Counted from the stretch's first letter, positions 12,311 through 49,100 are shown. The stretch is DNA of 64,000 nucleotides from Angiostrongylus vasorum (GCA_018806985.1 JADANN010000433.1:1798001-1862000), one strand, 5' to 3'. Program-made: numbers and translations. Notes: a model not told the origin generated them from the sequence alone.

Positions 12311-12414
12311 TGTTTAATGGTTTCTGGTGAAGTCAATTCTTCCTGAGCAAAAAATATTAAGTTTGATATAGCTGTGTTAGGGTGTTCCAAGGCTTCGTTG
12401 ATCGGTGAGGGCTT

Positions 12415-12535
12415 CCAAGACAAAGCCGCTGACAACTCTGGATGCGGAACTCGTTATCCTGCCGTGGTGCCGAACCACGGCTTAGCACCTATTAAAAGGC
12501 ATCACTGCCGCAGTGCTATGCACGCCTTTTTTTGA
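12415..12535 (+). other. GC-rich structured segment ending in a T-run
   Basis: An 8-bp stem (GCCGTGGT and ACCACGGC, loop GCCGA) lies near 12453-12474. It is followed by AAAAGGC ... GCCTTTTTTT across 12495-12533, a stem closing on a run of seven T, like an RNA polymerase III stop. It could be a small structured RNA or part of an unrecognised repeat; no A/B boxes are evident. Confidence 0.3.
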
Positions 12536-12539
12536 GTTT

Positions 12540-14105
12540 ATCACATTAAAAAGCTTCTTCCTAAATAGTGCAACATCTTGCAAGACTCGATGTTTCATTT
12601 CATGTGTAAGTTGTTCTCTTCGTTAGTTGTAGCTGAAATTCTTTACTATCCCAACGTTTTCCAGAACACCCAAATTTTATTGCTGGCTTTGAAACATCCA
12701 AAGAAGCAGCCGACCAGTGATCATTTGTGGTTGGTGCTGAGTGCTAATGGAACGTCCGAGCCCTCATTTGAGTGCTTGAGTGACCAGACATCATGAATCG
12801 CGAAGTGTATATGCTGGCTTCGGGACAAATCCTGGCAATCTGTTGGTTGGAAAAAAACCTCTTGTTGCTTCATTACGCTCAATATCAAATCGAAATCCTT
12901 ACCTACTTAGCACATTTTTTTTGGAAATACCATTGGAAGAGGACGAAAACGGCTTGGATCACGTAAGAGAATAAGCCTAGACACTATTGTAGATATAATA
13001 TAGTATATCTTCTGCTAACTACGCGTATAAATTAAAATTTGAAAGTAAGTAGAATATTGGACTGGAACACGATTTCGGGCCTTTGATAAACGTGCGGTAT
13101 TCGACTATCTCCGATTAATATCTTAATCTCGGATTACTCTGTAACAACTAAAGTGCTTAAGGGTTCGATGAATTTACTGGCGCGACTTCGCCCTCTTTCC
13201 GAAAATTACTTGAAAAATAAATAGGTAAACACGCAGAGTTTTAGACATATTTGACATAACATACTTAATTCAAGTTCAACAGAACTTTATTTAGATATGT
13301 GCATCTTCACTATTTAGATGGGCAGATACCTGCAGTTGTTAAACGAGGGTTGCGGATTTCGTACGTGAATTCGGCCACGGTTTGAGAATGTGGTGTCTTC
13401 TCGCTTTACTGCCAGAAGACCTTGCTGATAGTGCTTTATGCTGGAGTTCTCAGACAGCCGTGCTGGTGTTTTAACCAAAATCAGTGGTTTCTTGAAGCGC
13501 CGGTGGGGATTTCTGCTATTAGACGACGGACCTCCGATTGAAGGCAATGTCACAGTTCTATAAATCCAAATGCATTAATGTGGATACCAAACCCATAAAA
13601 ATTTGCTCTGTTGATAAAACAATAGAGCCAGAGGCGCAATCGTTTTGGAAATCTGACTCTCACCTACAAAAAGCAAAATCTCTTTATGCCAACTCCTAGT
13701 GATTCCTAAAAGATTGTGGGAACAATAATTGGTAGATAAAGGGTGGGGCTGGAAACCAATAGGAGTAGAGTGTCAGCAAAAAAAGGAGAGTACTAAGGCT
13801 TCCAAATAGGCAAAATAAAATTGTTATCTTAAATCATCTGCTATCTTAAATGTTCTCCACTTAATTCACACCTTGCGGCCACGGCCATCAAAAGGCAGTA
13901 GACAGATTTATTTTGGAATATGTGGTTAATTTCGAAACCAAAGCCTCTCCAACTTTTGATAATATCTTTTATTAAGAGATAAAATCTTTGTCGTCGAAGT
14001 TTACCAATTATGTAATGGCAACAAGGAAAAAAAGCAGCCCTTTCCAATAATAGAGTAAAGAGTAGTGGGCGGGGGCCACATTTTTTTCATGTACGGTCCC
14101 CAGGT
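12540..14105. other. no gene recognised
   Basis: No supported exon or known repeat. Frames at 12.6-13.0 and 13.3-13.5 kb lack family resemblance. Confidence 0.4.
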
Positions 14106-14108
14106 CCA

Positions 14109-14127
14109 CAGTTCATTTCAGCACTTT
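14109..14127 (+). promoter_or_regulatory. candidate (trans-)splice acceptor upstream of first exon
   Basis: A strong TTCATTTCAG acceptor ends at about 14127, about 110 bases upstream of the ATG at 14236. In nematodes this is where a spliced leader is often attached. Inferred from position only. Confidence 0.3.
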
Positions 14128-14235
14128 GTACTGTCCGAATGCAATTGGTTTGGACGATTGTGATTGACTGGTGGTGGTTCGTTGATGTTGGGGGGTGTGG
14201 CTGACTGGCGATCCACTAGCGTCTCCAGTTCTCAA

Positions 14236-36798
<22,563 letters not shown>

Positions 36799-36924
36799 GT
36801 GAGATCATTTATTGTGCTTTAATTCCAAAACATCTATTATAAATCGAGACTTAAAGATAAGATCTTGAGAAGACAATGTCTATCCATAAAGTGACTTCTG
36901 AGCTCCTACTAATGCACAAAGTTA

Positions 36925-36990
36925 CCGTTCGAGTCCTTCCAGACAATTCTGGTACCAATTTTCCGACCCCGGAGAGACAGAGAGCTTTAT
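36925..36990 (-). repeat. SINE family A fragment
   Basis: Minus sense body fragment GGTCGGAAAATTGGTACCAG only. Confidence 0.5.
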
Positions 36991-36994
36991 TTGT

Positions 36995-38000
36995 TCGTGG
37001 ACGAGGAATCGAAACAATGACCACGTGTGATATACCTTAAGAGCGACTGCCAATTTCAGATATTTATTCTTTTTCTCAATTTGTCCAACGAAGACCAAAC
37101 AATGGCAATCGACAATGTCTGGATGAGAGGTGGACAGTGCTCGATGATTAATTAGCCATCTTACTGCAGTTTCCATGGACCCGTAGATCTCGTCAATTTA
37201 TTATTTCTGTAGCTTATATCACGCACAATCTAATTTGTCGACTAATATAGTACTCTACTAGCTATTAATGCGCTCAATAGCCTTACTCTTTGATCTTGTC
37301 ATCTAAGAAAGAAGAAACTCTTCTGGTCATTGTATTCGTACTTTGTAATGAATAATAACAACTACGAAACACGCGGGCTTGGTTCTAATTTTCTCCTTTT
37401 CACATGAATTCGGTGCAGTTCGTTCATATTCAGGAACTATTAAGAAATGAAGTTTTAATGCACATTCGGAATCCTACCGCTTATGATGCTGTGAAATGGC
37501 AGAGATTATCACATCCGACATAGATGACTTAGATCCATAGCATTACCGTCCAATTAAGATTACAGATTGAAACGTCACCTTGACAAGCATTTAATTTCAT
37601 CTCGAAAGGCTAATAAGAGCTTGGAGAGCAATTAAGGCAGGGCATATTTTCGTGGCATTTAGTCAACAATACAAAAAAAAAAACAAGGAAAATCTCTCAA
37701 TTTTAAAAGAACTTCCGTCCATATATACATAACAAAATAGAAACCGTGTAGAGCAAAATACAGCGTACGAATGAAAACCACAACGTGAATCATGGACATC
37801 AAATGAAAGATCTAAACGTCGATTACCCGATATGTTGGTGTCTAAGAATTTCAGCAGAAAGAAGAATGGAACCGCAGTAAACATCGCAGGTAACAGATAG
37901 CTAAAGATGGTGAGTTCTAAAAGTGGTCGCGAAAGAAAAAACAGCTATTTCTTGCCTCGTAGTAAAAACTGTTCCAAGTTTAGTATATGTTCAGTGATGA
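36995..38000. other. no exon assigned
   Basis: The 3' end of the MAM gene should fall here if it does not overlap the opposing PRMT9 gene, but I could not identify it. A minus-strand hydrophobic frame at 37663-37884 has no clear context. Confidence 0.35.
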
Positions 38001-38004
38001 ATAA

Positions 38005-38398
38005 ATTCCTCCCAACGGTTTACCTCATCGTGACTAGGAGGTATTCCTGGGTGTCGAGCAGCGACGTACAGTGAGACGATTCGTCCCCTCGGCAGGGTCT
38101 CCCAAGCTGAAAAGGATTCCGGGGCTTCCATCAGGAAGTCTAGCTAAGATACACCAATACCAGGATCTACCACCGTCATGGCACGAAACTAGTCGCACAG
38201 TATCAAATCCTCCTCTGATCCACAAAGGCGGCCACTGCCTATGGCTGCGACGAGCTGTGGCAGACTTTGGCCAGGCTGACCTCGGGACTCCAGTCAACTA
38301 CAGCAGCTAGGCGAGCAAAACTCCGAAAAAATGGAAATTATGCTGGGACCAGCAAAATGACTGAGGACGGGCCTTGCAAGTATCCAAGCAAGTAGTAA
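38005..38398 (+). repeat. SINE-like family C copy with RTE-type tail
   Basis: It runs from GGTTTACCTCATCGTGACTA to ATTATGCTGGGACCAGC and the tail CAAGTATCCAAGCAAGTA. It sits just downstream of the PRMT9 stop codon. Confidence 0.75.
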
Positions 38399-38424
38399 AA
38401 ATTAATCAAAATCAGAACAGATTA

Positions 38425-38475
38425 TTAATAGAGTGAAGCCTGCATTAGATCGCTCTCTTTTAGAATCGAAATTTT
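38425..38475 (-). CDS. PRMT9 last exon
   Basis: [16 protein letters not shown] then stop TAA at 38425-38427. It aligns with the final strand of PRMT9. It follows a 32-nt intron (38476-38507, GTATGT...TTTCAG). Reading through without splicing gives a different, less PRMT-like tail ending at 38460. Confidence 0.6.
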   Translation of the reverse strand, partial: KISILKESDLMQASLY

Positions 38476-41400
38476 CTGAAATTTGATTGTTTGCATAGAA
38501 AACATACCACGGTCCCAACATTGACCGAAATTGGTTCCTTGAAAATGAAGAAAGCGCCGCGATCTTGTCGGGTGGAATAATTCTCAAGTTGCCACCAATA
38601 CAATACACCTTCTACTAATCCACTAGAAGTGCAACGTACCTCAATTTTTTTCGACAGTAACTGCGTATCTTCTTCTCCTAAGTGCAAAAAAGGAAATTCT
38701 CCGGAGCAAGTTTGATATTCGAATGTTGAAATATCAATATCCCTATACTCGAGGAGATTATACATCCGGACTGGAGATAAATCAACGCCACATGAGGAAG
38801 ACTGTTGCACTCGTGTGAGTTTTGATAGCCTATCCGATGCAATCAAAACGCCATGAGCGGAAAGGCGATCTAAAAATCGACGACATTCCCAGGTCAGCAT
38901 GTAAAAATTTCCAAACAATAATCAATTCGAAAAACTTTGCAAACGCAATAAAACGGACCTAGTTGATGCATAAATCAAAAATGCAAAAGATGTTGCCATG
39001 AAGTCCAAGATGATCGTATAATCGTTCTTCGATTAAAATCAAAACCAAAAGACAGCAGCGACAGAGCTCCTTTCTAATTTTACACATTCTTTTTGTCACT
39101 TACCTTTGAAATTCAACGACCTACAACTTCCACATTGACTATTCAAAGTGGTCTCATCTAACCTTTACACAGGCCTGCGGTCTGGATACCGCGGATTCTA
39201 TGAAGTCGCGCAGGTAGCTGATATTATTTTCCCACCACGGCTGCATAATTTTGCTGCACGTCTTACCCAGAGCAGTTCCACACTCCTCACTTACTGCAGG
39301 TGCGTGTGACGCAGTGGTCGGGAGCGCCTTGCAATACACATGGGCTCGAACCCGGCTCCCCAGGCTCACCTAGCCTTCCATCTCATCAGGATCGGCAAAT
39401 TGGTATTAAACTTGTCTGGGAGGACAGCAGCACTGGCTCGATACATTGGTAAACCACATCGAGTCATTGTAAAGGCCAGACATGCATTCAATCACTTTTA
39501 ACGATGCTTAGTGTAGTCGAATGCACTCCGCATCCCTCAGGTGTTGACCAACGCCGAGAGCTTCGGAGCTTTATCACTTACTGCTTCAACAGTTCAATCC
39601 CAGAATGGAAAAACAACCACAGGATCTTAATCTTAGCTGGTTACTAATCTTTAGTAAGGCATTCCATAAAATTCGACTCTATAGAAGCGGTCGTCATTCC
39701 ACTTCAAGACTAGGAACCCATTCCCGTTCAGAAACTATTACTTAGTTCTCCCGTTTCCAACTAAAGACGTTGTTTCTGATACCGTTATAGATGAAAACTG
39801 GAGGGGTTCTCTCATTTGCTGTGATATATTCTTACAACCTGTAGGAAAAGTTGACGTTTGATTTGAGCATTGTGAGCGACTTCAATAACAAAAATCTCGT
39901 ATGTAACAGACCAAGACAATACCACCCGAGCGAACAATTGGTCTGAAGCTCAAGCTCTTTTTTAATCACTGGCTAACAAATGGGTTATTCTAGGACTTTC
40001 AGCAGTAGCAGTAAAAATGGAGCCATCATTTAGACTAATTCTCTTCTTAATATCTCCATAGATCACTCTAACATTTCTCGCTTGAGGACAACCAGATTTT
40101 CGCTCCACATCAATACTTGTTTCGCCCTTTAGCAGCTTTATAACCTTCTGGACAATTCTTATCGGTGTTCAAAGGTTCCATGCAATGGCTGTGGGAGAAT
40201 TCCCAACTTTTGCAAAACATGCAATGCCTTGACAATGTAGAAAACAGTTTCACAGTTCATGAATGCAAGCCTATGGATTGAATTCAGTCTCCATGAGATC
40301 TAGTTACGATAGAGTTTAAATTAATACCAGTGAGAAATCCACAATATTTCAGTGAAGACGGGATATCATTTCTGGAACGAAGAGAGTGTAGCGAATTCAG
40401 AAACACCTCGCTAACAGATCCGTCAGCTCTGATTGGCCACACAATAATACAGAGGTTAGCTAAAACACGAACAAAACTTCAAGACGGATTTTACGCTTCC
40501 TTGTTAGCTCATTATCAATAACGATCTCCAAGGAAATACACCATCACACTGACTCTTTGATTCGTCCACGTTTACACTTAGTGTTTCATCAATGTCTTTC
40601 AAATCAACCATGAAATGAGGTAGGTTTCTAACCACACTTGCTTCTTCTTCGCTAAGGTCAATGTCCAAATTCCAAGAGTACCTACTAACTGAAGGTATGA
40701 TGCGAGTAATCGCGTATAATAGCATGTCGTTGTTCATAGTACGATAATCACGCTCGCTCCGCAAAATCAATTCGCGATTAGAGGGAATCTTAAAGAATAT
40801 AACATGCTTGTGAACTGCAAAAAAGTTACAACGCGGTTAACACGTGGTTGATCATAGCACTTACAGATCAGTAACAAGGTTGAGAGACAGGCGAAACGAA
40901 GGACACGCATGGTGTGCTGGTGAACGCGTTAGCACCCAAAAAGGATAATGGCCTGTTCGGGGCTCGTCGCAGACACCAGCGGTCCGGAGTTTCGCAAACA
41001 TCTCAGCATCATTATTACAACGGATTGTTAAAAATATTGAAGCTGTTTTTAACAATATTAAAAACGCGAATCCAGAAAGAACGTTCTATTTCCTCAAGCT
41101 AACTGGCAACTTATTGTCAGATTTTTTCAATTTTCTAACTAATAACATGAGCTATCTTTTGCATCTCCTTCGTAGAAAAATAGAGCTTCGCAAGGTCATG
41201 TAGTACAAAGCCAAAAGCGCGATGCAGTCAGTTATCAATCATCGTCTATTTCTTAGATGTAAGACTAAAGTACTCATCAAACATACACTTTTTATTTTTC
41301 TGATCTGCCTTGAAAGGAAAAAAGCTGGCTCAGAAAATCTACAAATTTCCGTACTGACCGACGAATAGATGATACCGACCTCAGAATTAGTAGAAGAATC

Positions 41401-42309
41401 TACGGTGAGATCCAATCTAGTTCCCTTTAACATCCAATTTAAGATAACAGTCTCGCCTTGATTCACCTAAAATTTTACAGGTAAAGGAAAGAAACAGATT
41501 CACACAACATTTAAAAACGGGAAATAACGCCTTGAACTAAAAAGGAACACTAACACTCATTGGATATGGCAACGGAAATATGCCTTGCTCCCAGCAAGTG
41601 CTCTCCGATGTATCAATGTATTGATCTCCCCAAATCAACGCTCTAAAGTTTCTGATAATTGTACTATATCTTTTACTCATCAACACTTAGAAGCAAATAA
41701 CTTGGTTGAAAAAAAGTACTCATGCAAATTTCTTACCTAAAGTGAACTGAAACTGCGTGAATTGTGCCGTTAGAAGTGGTACGGATCTGAACACTACTAT
41801 TTCATTTCAGATGCACGGCAGTTTGTTACCACCTACGATGATAGCACCGAGAAATCAACGAACAAGGCAGGGACAACCTTAAGAACACCGGATACTCCAC
41901 CGATAAAACGATTCAAATCATTGACATCGCGAAAGTCCACAGAAAAAATTCGTTGTGGTGATGAGATGGGTACCGCATCTGGTAACTCTGATATACGTGT
42001 GCACCAATACGGCTCGGGCTGGTCTTAAAAAAAGCGAAAATTAGAAATAGAAAAAAGTAAAAAACATGGAAAAAACAGAAAAAAAAATTTAAAAAAATCA
42101 GCAAAAAAACAAAAAACAAAAAAAATGAAAATCTCAAAAACCAAGGAGATAGAAGATAAAAAAATGAAAAAGGAGCAAAATTTGTATTAATATAACAATA
42201 TGCGTGTATATATCTGTTTTTTATGCACATATTCATTACATATTAGTATGAACAAGACGTATTTTATATTGTACATATGTATACATACATACACATGTGT
42301 ATACACATT

Positions 42310-42347
<38 letters not shown>

Positions 42348-45300
42348 TATAATATACAGGTATGAACGTACATACACTATGTATAGATAAATATAATGTG
42401 CCACATCAGTGTTTTCTTGAGCAAACATGAGGTTGTTAACAATATTTATCTAGTACCGCTTGATGAAATATAAAACACAGGCAAGTAAAACTCTCGAAAT
42501 GTTTTGGATGAATTCTGAATATCCAAAAGTAAACAAGTGACCTCAAAATGATTTTTTGACTTGGCAGGCAAATTCCTCACCCATGCAAGATTCTGTGCGA
42601 ATGGTCTTCAACAAGAACTGTAATGCTTATAGAGAACAAAACGAAAAGTGTTAAGGTGTTTATTACGCTAATGAACTTTTAGTATTGAGTTCTTTTCTGC
42701 TTGGATTATGAAAGTGCTTGGCCGAGCAGATCGCGCGTCAAAGTTGCCCTTTCCAGGCTCTGAAAACGGCGATATCGCCTAAACGTCAACCAATATTTAA
42801 TGTCTCGTTTTTAACACCCTTGTGTCAGCTTACGAAGACAACACTGACATACTGAAGAATGCCGAGGTTGATATAAAGTCAGCACTGGACATATAGATAC
42901 ATATAGCTAATACGCCAGCATGGAATCGCACGAGCTGCAGGCAACCGCGAACCAACGCTCGAACCTGCAAAACAATGCAGACAGGCGATAAAAAGAAGAT
43001 CTTAAACAGAAAAGAGCAGCAGTAATGGTAGAAGCTGCAGAGTCTGGGAAAAGTATTCGCAAAGCCCACCGGTGCTTCGCCAATTACAACACCAAGATGA
43101 CTGCACTCCAACGCCCAGACGTAACCGTTACAGCGTCCAGAAAGGGAATCATTCACGAATACTACTCAGACCTCTTCGATAGCCACGTCCACCCTCTGTC
43201 ATATGAAATAAAGGATGGATCTGTTGTACCATCGGTTCTTCCGTCCAAAATCCGACATGCCAGTTCGTCGGTGAAAAAATCGAACAGCACTAGGTCCGGA
43301 CCGAATACGATCAGAACACCTAAAGCACCTTCCGCCAGTCCTCGTAAACACAGTGGCTCGGCTCATCACACGTTAGCTGTCTGAATGCAAGGCCCCTACT
43401 CAGTGGAAGACCAGCAAGACCGTGTTATTGTTCAAGAAGGATTACCTACACGATATCGGCAACTATCGCCCAATCTGCTTGCTATGTGTCGTCTGTAAAC
43501 TTTTCACTCGAGTCATACTAAACAAGACTGACAGAACACTGGACAAAGGGCAGCTATGTGAGCCAGCAGGGTTTCGAAAAGGATTTAGTACGATGGACCA
43601 CATCCATACGATAACAAGTCTCATTGAAGTATCGCGAAAGCACAAAAGACCGCTCTGTCTCACTTTCATCGATTTAAAGAAGGCCTTTGACTCAATTGAG
43701 ATGGAAGCAGTCATTGAAGCCCTTGATAGTCAAGGAGTCCCTATTCAGTACATAAAGATTCTTCGTGAGTTGTACAAAAATTTACCAACCATGACGTCAC
43801 CATTCTGCAACGATATTATCATTGACGTCAAAAGAGGAGTTAGGCAAGGCGAAACCATGTTTCCAAAATTATTTACCGCCACCATCGAGAACGTCATTCG
43901 AATATTGGAAATGGGATAACATGGGAGTGAAAATCGGTGGTCGGCAATTACACCATCTTCGCTTTGCTGATGACATCGTTCTTATAACACCAAACATTAG
44001 CCAACAGGAACGTATGCTTGCCGACTTTGATAAAGCCTGTGGAAAGATTGTTCTTCGACTAAATCTCACAAAAAACGATGTTTATGAGGAAGGGATTGCT
44101 TTCGTATGCCCCATTCACGTTCAACGGAACAAATACCTCCTAATGCTCCAGTTATGTCTGTCTATGTCTGAAAATATGATAATCAACTTAGCTCCAGAGT
44201 TGAGCAGAAGGAAACGAGCGGCTTGGAGAACTTTCAAGAGCATCGAGGATATAGTGAAGAGAACAAAGAACATCCGACTCCGTGCCCACCTTTTCGACTC
44301 AACGGTACTTCCTGCCCTAACGTATGTGTCAGAAACCTGGTCGCTGCGTAAACAGGATGAAAAATCACTCAGCGTTAATGAACGCGCAGTGGAAAGAACG
44401 ATGCTAGGAGTATCCCGTGTCACGCATGTAAGGGGAAGGGATCTGAAGCTCCCTACCTGCGTCAACGATCAAAAAATCAAAGATGCTGTTCTGTACGCCA
44501 AACAGTCGAAGATTAGGTGGGCCGGACACGTGATGCGTATGAATGACAACCGATGGACAAGAGCCGTTAGTGACTGGTTTTCTCGGGATGTCAAACGCAC
44601 TGCGGGAAGATCACCGACTCGATGGTCAGAGTTCTTCACAAAGAGCCTTGAAGAAAGATATGATGTTCGACGAGTCCCTAGAGAGAGCAGAACCCATTGG
44701 GCTACTCTTGCACGCGACAGGGAAAAATGAAAGATTTACTGGCGCCCGCCTGGCAGGTGTTACTACGACCTAGCGCCTATGATATGAAATTGACAACGGA
44801 GAACTTCTATCAAACTCTTTCTCTTCCACAATGCTTGCTAGATAACTCTTGTCTAAATAGCGCCCAAAAATAACCTTTTTCGTTGAGGGCATGCGCTTGA
44901 TAGCAAATTCTTGTCAAACTTCGTTTCCTGATAAAGTTGTCCTTTCGCGTTGTATCATTGAAGGAGATTTGCTCAACGAGCGCAATGAAGTACGAAAAAG
45001 TACGAATGCAGATCAACCAGGATAAAACCCAGCTGATAAAAAGAGCAAACTGGGCTAGCATCTCAACTACGCCAAGAATGCTACGCATCGCCCTGGTAGC
45101 GATTAAACGATGTCCTCTGAAATATAACTGGCTGACACAAAGTCTAACTGGAATTCACATCTTCAAAACATATTCCATCTTCAAGATTTAGGTGATCACA
45201 CATCGATAGCAAAACAAATGGGGCGGTCACATAATAAGAATGGGCGACAGATGCACGAAAAGAAGTGTGGAGAAAAATCTACGAGCGTGCAAGTATCCAT

Positions 45301-45939
45301 TAATACGACTACCGACGCGATGGGCAGACGTGTTTGTGATCAAAATCGATCAGCTGCATGCTCATACGTGAAAATTTATAGATTAAGATACAATACTCGC
45401 AAACGCTATTCTGGAAGCAAATCAACGCCGTTGAAGATGATAGCGAGGTAAAGCAACTGATGGAAATTGTGCTGGGCTCCGGCAGTACTCGTGAAGAAGG
45501 CTCATTCAAGTGTCCATGAACGTATATTACATTACAAAAGTGGTAGTGCTGACGTTCAATACGTACAAGGTTCTGGTTGGACCTCGCTTATGGATGCCAA
45601 GAGACTCAAGTCTCAGGGTCATAAAATTGGTACCGGAAGTATCTATGATCAATCTTTTCTCACCAGTTCACAACAGCTGGCGAATGAGAGTGAAGGACAT
45701 CTGGGAAAGCCCTAGGACAGCTATCCCAGGATTCCAGGGAGAATTAACTTGATGAGCACTCAACAAGAACAGGAAATTCCCCAAGAAGCAACCAAACCCA
45801 CGCATATGATCCAAAGATCTTCGTAGAAAACAAATGCGAAGAAATAAATTGGGTGCAAGAATTGCTGGGATCCACACAACACGTGATGTCAGCCCCTTTC
45901 ATATGTATATACATGCACACATGCGTACGTGTACAAACA

Positions 45940-45975
<36 letters not shown>

Positions 45976-46067
45976 TATATATACACATACATATACATAC
46001 ATAAGTACATATACGTATATATGTATTATATATGTATATACACATGTATATAAACACACGTAGACGT

Positions 46068-46126
<59 letters not shown>

Positions 46127-49100
46127 CATGTGCATGTGCATGTTTTATCATATAGGCATATATATACATTTATGTATGTATGTATGTATGTATTTATATA
46201 TATATATATATATATGTGTGCATATGCAGAATAGAAGATTGTGTTCAGCACTAGGCCTGTTTCTTAGAAATAAAATACAAGTAAAAATAAAACTTCATGA
46301 GATACATTTGAAAGTAATAATTTACCTGATAATTAAGAAAACACGAAAAAATTCGAGGCATTAGGTGTAGTCAGGAATAAGTTAAGATAGTAAAAGCAAA
46401 AAGTAGATAACCCACATCCGCTACCAAAGTAGACGTATTCCGATCGAAATTCTTTACCAGATGGCGACGTAAAAGAATGACTCCAAAAAATGGTAGGTGA
46501 CTCCATCAACGTTGCAAAAAGTGTTACCTTAAAATGATCACCAATTGCTTTAATCACGATATAAACTTACAAGACTAACGTGTTTAGACCTCTCACATTC
46601 GCAGGGATGAATCGCGCCGTACTTCTAGCCAATCGAAGATGGGCATCTAGAAATGTGGGGATCACTCCCTCGCCAAATGCGCAACAATCGAGTATTTCCG
46701 ATACAACGATGTCGGCCTAGGTGACGCAGAATTGTGAAAAATAAATTGAAGCAAAAACTTTATCAAAGAAGAACTAGCTTCGTCACTAATATGTGACATC
46801 TGTTATTAAGTCAAAACCGAATGCACAATAAATAACATCCTCAAAAAAATCAGTACCACAAAAAAGTAAACATCGATACGGTAAGCAGTTGAATTTACCC
46901 GATCTGCATCCTCCGGGTAGTAATTGGACGAGTAATCCTGGATGATCTTCGCATTCTTTACTCCATTAAGATTCAGTACTCTCTTAGCTAGGTGATATAA
47001 GAATGAATTCGACTCGACAGTTGTTATTTTGGATGCGCCACAACTAAATAGACCAAATCTTAAAAATAAGGGCAAGAAAGTACTCTCTGCTTATTCCCAT
47101 TCACTTGTAATAGAAATCACAATATTATGTTATAGCTGAGAGAGGGGCAAAACGAAGGACCTGCATGGTGTGGTGGTGAACGCGTTAGCCCACGGAAAGG
47201 GTAATAGCGTGATCGATCCCCACAGCAGACACCCGCGCTCCGGAGTTTTGCAAATATATCAGCATCGTTGTGGTTGTATTCCGCAATATTATTGCCAGAA
47301 ACAAATTTGTATCTAACGACACCCTTTCTTCAACCATCTATTATCCGTACTATCATCCAAATAAAAAAAACGAACACACCTAGCGGCGAACACACTTATA
47401 AGGCCGGTACCTGTACCAACATCTAATACATGATCAGATGGAAGAACGGTGTTTCTTAAGGCATCCAGGAACTTTTCATTCCTATCCTGAACATAAACGT
47501 GCTGATAGATGGGAAAACTGTAACAAATTTTTTCTTTAACAATTCTCATACTTTATCGTTAATCATCAGCATATGCCATTGATCAAAATCACAGCTTCGG
47601 CTGTTCGCAGATGAAACACGAAAGACGGCTCCCATTAGATCGCTACATTCAGCATTAATAGCAGCTTTCAGACAATCGTACGAACACATTCCAGATTCGC
47701 CATCATCTAAATTAACTTTGGTGCGTATAGCAAATGCGTTTAACACAATGTGATAAGAAGCAAATGCTCAAAAGCAATTTGGACATCAAAGTTTGAAAAA
47801 ACACGTCCCAATGCATAGTGGATTTGACCCATCGATAGAGTAACATTGGAATCTATCTAATTTCTACATCCCATAAACTGTGCACCTTCCACTTATCTTT
47901 GCTAAAGCTCGTATTTCAAAAAAGCTGCATGGTTTTCGAATCGGGATTTGTTCAACAAAACAGAATCTTTATCACATTCTCCGTAATTTCAACTGTGCGG
48001 ATCCTAGCACCTGCTGCATTCGATTCGTTTTCCTCGGATTCATCCTCCACAATGGTCTTCAACGTTAGTTATTATTATTTTGTTATTCTGCGTGTTATTT
48101 TGGCTGTTGTCTGAGGAATCCGTCTCCTTTCTGACTGTCGTGGAATGCTGACCGAGCTGATCTCCCTTGCAATCTTGGAGACAGCTGGGCTAAAGTGGGC
48201 AGGGGGCAGCACTGGCGAGGGGGTCGAGCTAGCGCTTTCGCTTCATCATCAACGGTATCACAAGCCACTGCGCTAACCCCCACCGCCACCTCAATGTGTC
48301 TACACATACGTATGATGTGCCAACGGTTGCCGACCTCTTGTTAAGCAAATCCCATTAGCTGAAAAATTTCAATCTTAAACACCTTTTAAACCAGAAGAAA
48401 CATTTCAGAACACTTCGTGTGCCCCACAGAGCGATAAAGAGACGTAAGCTCTATAAATCTGTCAAGTTCTACACTCATGTGCCACACGCATTCAACAGAA
48501 CTAAGTGAAAATCCCGACCTTCTGTAAATTTGGCATTTCCACAGACGTGCTCAGACAGAAGTGTTACGATAGGTACAGATTTCGGAAATAAATTCAGAAT
48601 TGGAGCAAATAAAGCACTTAGGCATGAATCGGCATTTCGAGAATAACACATCCAACTTGCTAGTACTGAACGGAACTCGTCCGCGAATTCAATTTCACGT
48701 TGGTCGATATTCTGCAGAGAATAATAACAGTGAACACTTTACTAAAACAATAAATAAAATCCCAGATTTCAGAGAAAACTCCAGACACAGCCACAATGAT
48801 GCTGAGATATCCGCAAAAACATGGACCCCAGGCCAGTAAAGGGTAATCGTGGCTCGATTAGGGCCCGGGGTACAAGTTTTGAGAATATCTCAGCATCATT
48901 GTGGTTGTACTTTCAGAACATACCTTGCCGTGAAAACTATAGTAGGCAGCAAATAAAAGGTTAACATTGTGAAAACTCCAGATAATTTCTATTCCAACAT
49001 TACCAGCAAAACCGTTATTATCGCAGCAAGAAGGTAAGAAGTCAAGCAGTATATATCTAATCAAAACCTTACCAACCTGATAAGTGAACAATACAGTAAG

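Noticed and set aside
37663..37884. Minus-strand hydrophobic frame (PFFFLLKFLDTNIS) as a membrane exon
   Set aside because: Acceptor and donor candidates are weak, there are no partner exons, and it falls between two converging genes; not supported enough to annotate.
45744..46364. Long Tyr/Ile-rich frames on both strands
   Set aside because: They translate the TA/TATG microsatellite cluster.
47313..47549. PRMT9 exon start taken as the in-frame Met at 47549 with a 34-nt intron
   Set aside because: The 34-nt intron breaks the frame; the 65-nt intron ending at TTATGTTCAG keeps phase 0 and restores the conserved IND-DRNEKF junction.
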